Assembly (NCBI GenBank): GCA_030041295.1
Contig: JASHOD010000039.1
Coordinates: 124,001-188,000, forward strand
From: Nitrososphaerales archaeon
Lineage (GTDB): Archaea > Thermoproteota > Nitrososphaeria > Nitrososphaerales > CADDZS01
Length of the DNA stretch: 64,000 nucleotides
Direction of reading: 5' to 3'
Under the pieces are notes generated by a model. The model was not told the DNA's origin and did not search any database. It worked only from the letters and a program-made list of their open reading frames with translations. Position numbers and translations under genes: made by a program. Positions 60,919 to 64,000 of this stretch are shown here, piece by piece. Position 1 is the stretch's first letter. Every line of letters begins with the position of its first letter.

Positions 60919-61215
60919 ATGGCATAGGATGATCCAATCGTATGGGTACTTATTGCCGCTGTAGTCATCTTTCTGTTTGGAGCCAGCAAGATCCCCCAAT
61001 TTGCTAGATCTATCGGTCAGGCTAGGAGAGAGTTTACTGAAGCGTCGAAAGGAAACTACGGCAGTACGATCACCAGTTCGTCCTCTGCAGCTACTGACGT
61101 TTCTGATCAGAGCGATCCGCTAATTTTGGCCGCGCAGAGAGAAGGGATAGACACGATGGGCAAGACGAGAGAGCAAATAGCTTCCGAAATATCTTGGAAG
61201 CTCAACAAACAGTAA
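60919..61215 (+). CDS. tatA: TatA/E-type twin-arginine translocase subunit with a stop at codon 3
   Basis: Reading from ATG 60919 gives Met-Ala-stop-DDPIVWVLIAAVVIFLFGASKIPQFAR split by the usual hinge, then SIGQARREFTEASKG and an acidic-polar tail ending WKLNKQ (98 codons). The short membrane helix, the Gly-x-x-Lys-hydrophobic-Pro hinge and the amphipathic helix are diagnostic of TatA, the pore-forming part of the Tat export system. Codon 3 is TAG at 60925-60927, where other TatA proteins have a hydrophobic residue. No ATG, GTG or TTG lies between it and residue 68. Either it is a nonsense mutation or sequence error, or start occurs at an unusual codon downstream. Confidence 0.75.
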
Positions 61216-61309
61216 GTAATCTGGTTTATTTTTTCAGACTGCTCTAACTCGATGTCCGATACCGAGACAAGGGCGGAAATTTGGAGCCCGCTTTTCCCGC
61301 TGCCGCAGT

Positions 61310-62497
61310 CTAAATGTGTATTTCCTTTCGCTTTGTAATCTCTGCACCGCGGAGCCTCTCGGCTGCGACCCTCAAGTTCTCCATTGACGTTCCAAGCGAC
61401 ATCCGGATGAAATTGTCGCCGTGCTCCCCAAATGCTTTCCCTGGTGCAGTCATTATCTTGGCTCTATTCAACAGGAGTTGTGAAACCTCCTCAGACCGCA
61501 TTCCGCTTTGAGCTATGTTAGGGAAGAGGTAGAAAGCGCCTTTCGGTTTTACGCAGGTGAAGTTCCCAATTTTATCTAGTTGATCGTAAAGAAAGTCTCT
61601 ACGATTTCTGTATCCTTGCACCATTTCCCTGACGCAAGATTGATCTCCTTCCAACGCTGCCAAAGCTGCTCTTTGACAGACTGTTGGCGCGCAAGTGACG
61701 TAGAACTCTTGGATCTTCGTCATCTCTCCGATAATTGCTTTCGGACCTACTGCATACCCTACTCTCCAGCCCGTCATGGCATAGGTTTTGGAAAAAGCGA
61801 ATACAGTAATTGTTGAATCGGCCATCCCGGGTAATGAAGCAAAACTGACATGCTCTGCTCCGTCGTAAGTTATTTTCTCATAAATTTCGTCTGATATAAC
61901 AAGGAGATTATGGCGTTGGACGATTTCTGCGAGGCCTTCGAGATCCTTACGAGTCATCACACTACCTGTCGGATTACTGGGGCTGTTTAGAATGATTGTC
62001 TTCGTCTTCTCTGTAATGGCACTCTCGACAGCTGTTGGGCTTAATCGAAAATCATCTTCCTCTTTGACTTCGACGGAAACCGGAGTACCGCTTGCAAACT
62101 TCACTTGGCGACAGAAACTTTCGTAACCCGGGTCGGGCACTATGACTTCGTCGCCTGGATTGACCGTAACCAAAATCGCAGAAGAGACCGCTTGCATGGC
62201 ACCACATGTAACGATTATCTCAGAGTTTGGATCAGCTTCAAACTTGTTTTCTCGATACACTTTCTCGGCTATTCTTTTCCTTAATTCGAGGTCGCCGGCG
62301 TTTGGTGAATAATGCGTGTACCCCTCGTTCAGGGCCCTTTTGGCAGCTTCAACAATATGCGGTGGAGTTGGAAAGTCGGGCTCGCCAATTTCCAAGTGTA
62401 TCAATCCTTCCATGCCTGAGGCAAGTTCGTACATTTTGCGGATTCCGGATCTTTCGACAGCCGTGGAACGTTCGGCAATGAATCGAGAATACGACAA
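61310..62497 (-). CDS. Class I/II aminotransferase (aspartate/aromatic type)
   Basis: A 395-residue PLP enzyme: GEPDFPTPPHI, YSPNAGDLELRKRIA, SNPTGSVM, DEIYEKITYDG and the PLP lysine in AFSKTYAMTGWRVGY, then the substrate-binding Arg near the C-terminus (FIRMSLGTS). It matches the archaeal aspartate/aromatic aminotransferase group (AspC-like); donor preference is not readable. The start is TTG 62497, next to divergent promoters with the radical SAM gene. Confidence 0.9.
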   Translation of the reverse strand: MSYSRFIAERSTAVERSGIRKMYELASGMEGLIHLEIGEPDFPTPPHIVEAAKRALNEGYTHYSPNAGDLELRKRIAEKVYRENKFEADPNSEIIVTCGAMQAVSSAILVTVNPGDEVIVPDPGYESFCRQVKFASGTPVSVEVKEEDDFRLSPTAVESAITEKTKTIILNSPSNPTGSVMTRKDLEGLAEIVQRHNLLVISDEIYEKITYDGAEHVSFASLPGMADSTITVFAFSKTYAMTGWRVGYAVGPKAIIGEMTKIQEFYVTCAPTVCQRAALAALEGDQSCVREMVQGYRNRRDFLYDQLDKIGNFTCVKPKGAFYLFPNIAQSGMRSEEVSQLLLNRAKIMTAPGKAFGEHGDNFIRMSLGTSMENLRVAAERLRGAEITKRKEIHI

Positions 62498-62641
62498 TAA
62501 CGAATCGCGTCCGTAAAATTACAAAAATTACGACTACTATAGAGTTTAGTGCTGCTCCAAACAGTGTGATTGTATTCTCGACTATGAGAATCGTATCCTT
62601 ATTTTATTAGGATCACTAAGGATTGTTTTCACGAAAATGAC

Positions 62642-63631
62642 TTGCAAATCAGCACTACTCTATCTCGACCACGCATAAGGCGGCTTCCAGCAGCCAAGTA
62701 CATGTCAACAGTAAAGTACGCCTTGGAGGACTATCTTGCTAAAGACTATCGCTATCCGTTTTATTGTTCACTCAAAGTCTTGCAACGGTGCGACTCTAGT
62801 TGCATATTCTGCAATGTTTGGAGACATCCCGCACCTGACATGCCAACATCAAAACTTCTGAAGGTCATCGACAACATAGCGAATTCGAGCGTTATTTTGC
62901 TGAGCCTTGAAGGCGGAGAACCTCTGCTGAGAAAGGACATAGGCGAGGTTTTAGAGTACATTAGGTCGAAACCCTTGTACCTCTTGTTCACATCAAGCGG
63001 GAAACAGTTTGATAAAAGACCGATGAAGGAATATGCACAGTATATCGATTTTCTTCACATTAGCATCGACGAGGGTCATAGAAACCTAGACCTCTACGAA
63101 TCTCTTCCCGAGTTCGTTTCTTGGGGGCCAATCGTATGTACACAGATTGTGGTCATGAAGCAGTACCTTCCAGATTTAGAGGAAAAAATAAGAAAATGCT
63201 ACTCCGCAGGCGCAAAAGCCGTCGTCATGCCTGCTTGCCATATCCCTGATACGCCTGACTTCGTGCCGGACGTCGAGACATTTCGCAGTGAGGTCATGCG
63301 ACTCAAACGTAAGTATCCGCGCACCATCATCACATCGGACAAATATCTACGTACTTTAGATATGCAGCATGGATGCAATGCAGCTTCCATCATTGTAGAT
63401 TCAGACGGATGCCTTTACTACCCATGCCGTACACTTATGGAGAAGAGTATCGACCTAAGCGAAGAGTCGCTTATAAAGTTCCTCGATTCGGACAGTGCGA
63501 AGATATGCAGGGATCGAATGAAACAGTGCGAAATAAACTGCCACTGGTACCAGTACTTCGCGACCGAATCTTTTGTTTCGCTCAGAACAGGGCTATCGTC
63601 CCTTTCGCCTTATCTAACTGATATCATCTGA
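62642..63631 (+). CDS. Radical SAM protein with C-terminal Cys cluster (SPASM-like)
   Basis: A 329-residue protein with the iron-sulfur motif QRCDSSCIFCNVW (Cys50, Cys54, Cys57) and SLEGGEPLLRKD that binds SAM. The C-terminal 90 residues hold further Cys residues (HGCNAA, GCLYYPCRT, ICRDRMKQCEINCHWYQ), as in SPASM/twitch domains that hold extra clusters. The family matures peptides or modifies small molecules; the target is unknown. A TATA-like TTATTTTATTAG (near 62596-62607) fits TTG 62642; ATG 62702 is an alternative. Confidence 0.87.
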   Translation: MQISTTLSRPRIRRLPAAKYMSTVKYALEDYLAKDYRYPFYCSLKVLQRCDSSCIFCNVWRHPAPDMPTSKLLKVIDNIANSSVILLSLEGGEPLLRKDIGEVLEYIRSKPLYLLFTSSGKQFDKRPMKEYAQYIDFLHISIDEGHRNLDLYESLPEFVSWGPIVCTQIVVMKQYLPDLEEKIRKCYSAGAKAVVMPACHIPDTPDFVPDVETFRSEVMRLKRKYPRTIITSDKYLRTLDMQHGCNAASIIVDSDGCLYYPCRTLMEKSIDLSEESLIKFLDSDSAKICRDRMKQCEINCHWYQYFATESFVSLRTGLSSLSPYLTDII

Positions 63632-64000
63632 GCTTGCTCAACTTTCGTTGTTTGAGTAATGATATCCACAGCTTTCTGAATTGCTTTTTCGCTAGGGTAC
63701 TTCATCCGTGGAGGAAGAAATGCAAGCGCCTTCTCCAACTGATTTGGAAGATCAAGTTCTCTCTCAGAGACACAGTAGAAGGTTCCTCTCTCCATGTGGA
63801 ACTTTGCGAGATACTCCTGCTCTGATTGTCCCGGCGTTGGGACAAGAAAACCCTTTTTCCTCAATGCGAAGAGGTCCATTAGAGTGGAATAGCCAGATCT
63901 CGCAACAACGAGCCGCGCTCTATTCAAGATGTTCTCCCTTTCCCGCCTTCTCAAATAACTCTTAAGGTTAGGGCCTTCTAAGCTACCTGCTTCCGGCTTT
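63610..64000 (-). CDS. C-terminal part of a GT28-like glycosyltransferase
   Basis: An open frame that runs to the right window edge, so the N-terminal part is missing. The visible 130 residues have VVARSGYSTLMDLFALRKKG then FLVPTPGQSEQEYLA, matching the C-terminal nucleotide-sugar site of MurG/GT28-type enzymes (SGxxT, then PxxxQxEQ). The frame carries on past the TTG at 63954 without a stop. It ends overlapping the radical SAM gene by 22 bases in convergent orientation. The acceptor is unknown. Confidence 0.75.
   Translation of the reverse strand, partial: KPEAGSLEGPNLKSYLRRRERENILNRARLVVARSGYSTLMDLFALRKKGFLVPTPGQSEQEYLAKFHMERGTFYCVSERELDLPNQLEKALAFLPPRMKYPSEKAIQKAVDIITQTTKVEQAQMISVR

Overview
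The window looks archaeal, most likely from the Thermoproteota/Nitrososphaeria side, although no marker here settles the lineage. Supporting signs are A/T-rich TATA boxes 25-30 bases before leaderless or short-leader starts, many TTG starts, a mre11-rad50 pair, a C20-type prenyl diphosphate synthase, two ComA-related proteins and VapBC modules. No rRNA, tRNA or CRISPR array was found.

Layout. 1-1.8 kb: start of ATP sulfurylase (sat) behind a ribbon-helix-helix gene, divergent from a TauE/SafE permease. 1.8-11.1 kb: patchwork of a retropepsin-like/RHH gene pair, an ABC exporter, a large Ser/Thr-rich surface protein, an aldehyde dehydrogenase, two vapBC modules, and gene fragments and repeats left by rearrangement. 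11.1-35.5 kb: a surface-glycan island with a GalE-like epimerase, UDP-sulfoquinovose synthase interrupted by an intein, GT2/DUF2304, GT4, two Wzx-type flippases, GMD plus PerA-like aminotransferase (GDP-perosamine route), methyltransferase, acetyltransferase, deacetylase, ATP-grasp ligase and a dual-specificity phosphatase. 35.5-37.1 kb: a frameshifted nuclease-like relic and an unexplained noncoding CCTTG-rich array. 37.4-53.5 kb: oxalate decarboxylase, threonine dehydratase, Mre11/Rad50, a second ComA-like protein, a class III cyclase with TolB-like and TPR parts, prenyl synthase, methyltransferase and small conserved-looking genes. 54.3-60.3 kb: a MoxR/DUF58/DUF4129 membrane operon. 60.9-64 kb: tatA with a stop at codon 3, an aminotransferase, a radical SAM protein and a partial glycosyltransferase.

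A sulfur thread runs through the window: sat with its RHH neighbour and a TauE-type permease, a decayed second sat fragment just upstream of UDP-sulfoquinovose synthase (which consumes sulfite), and two proteins that fuse a phosphosulfolactate-synthase (ComA) barrel to a C-terminal winged helix. The fusions look like candidate sulfonate-responsive regulators, one of which seems to have lost key barrel residues. Other strong points are the intein placed at the catalytic Thr of UDP-sulfoquinovose synthase, two genes that apparently use CTG starts, and several small genes and gene relics that only show when intergenic DNA is translated by hand.
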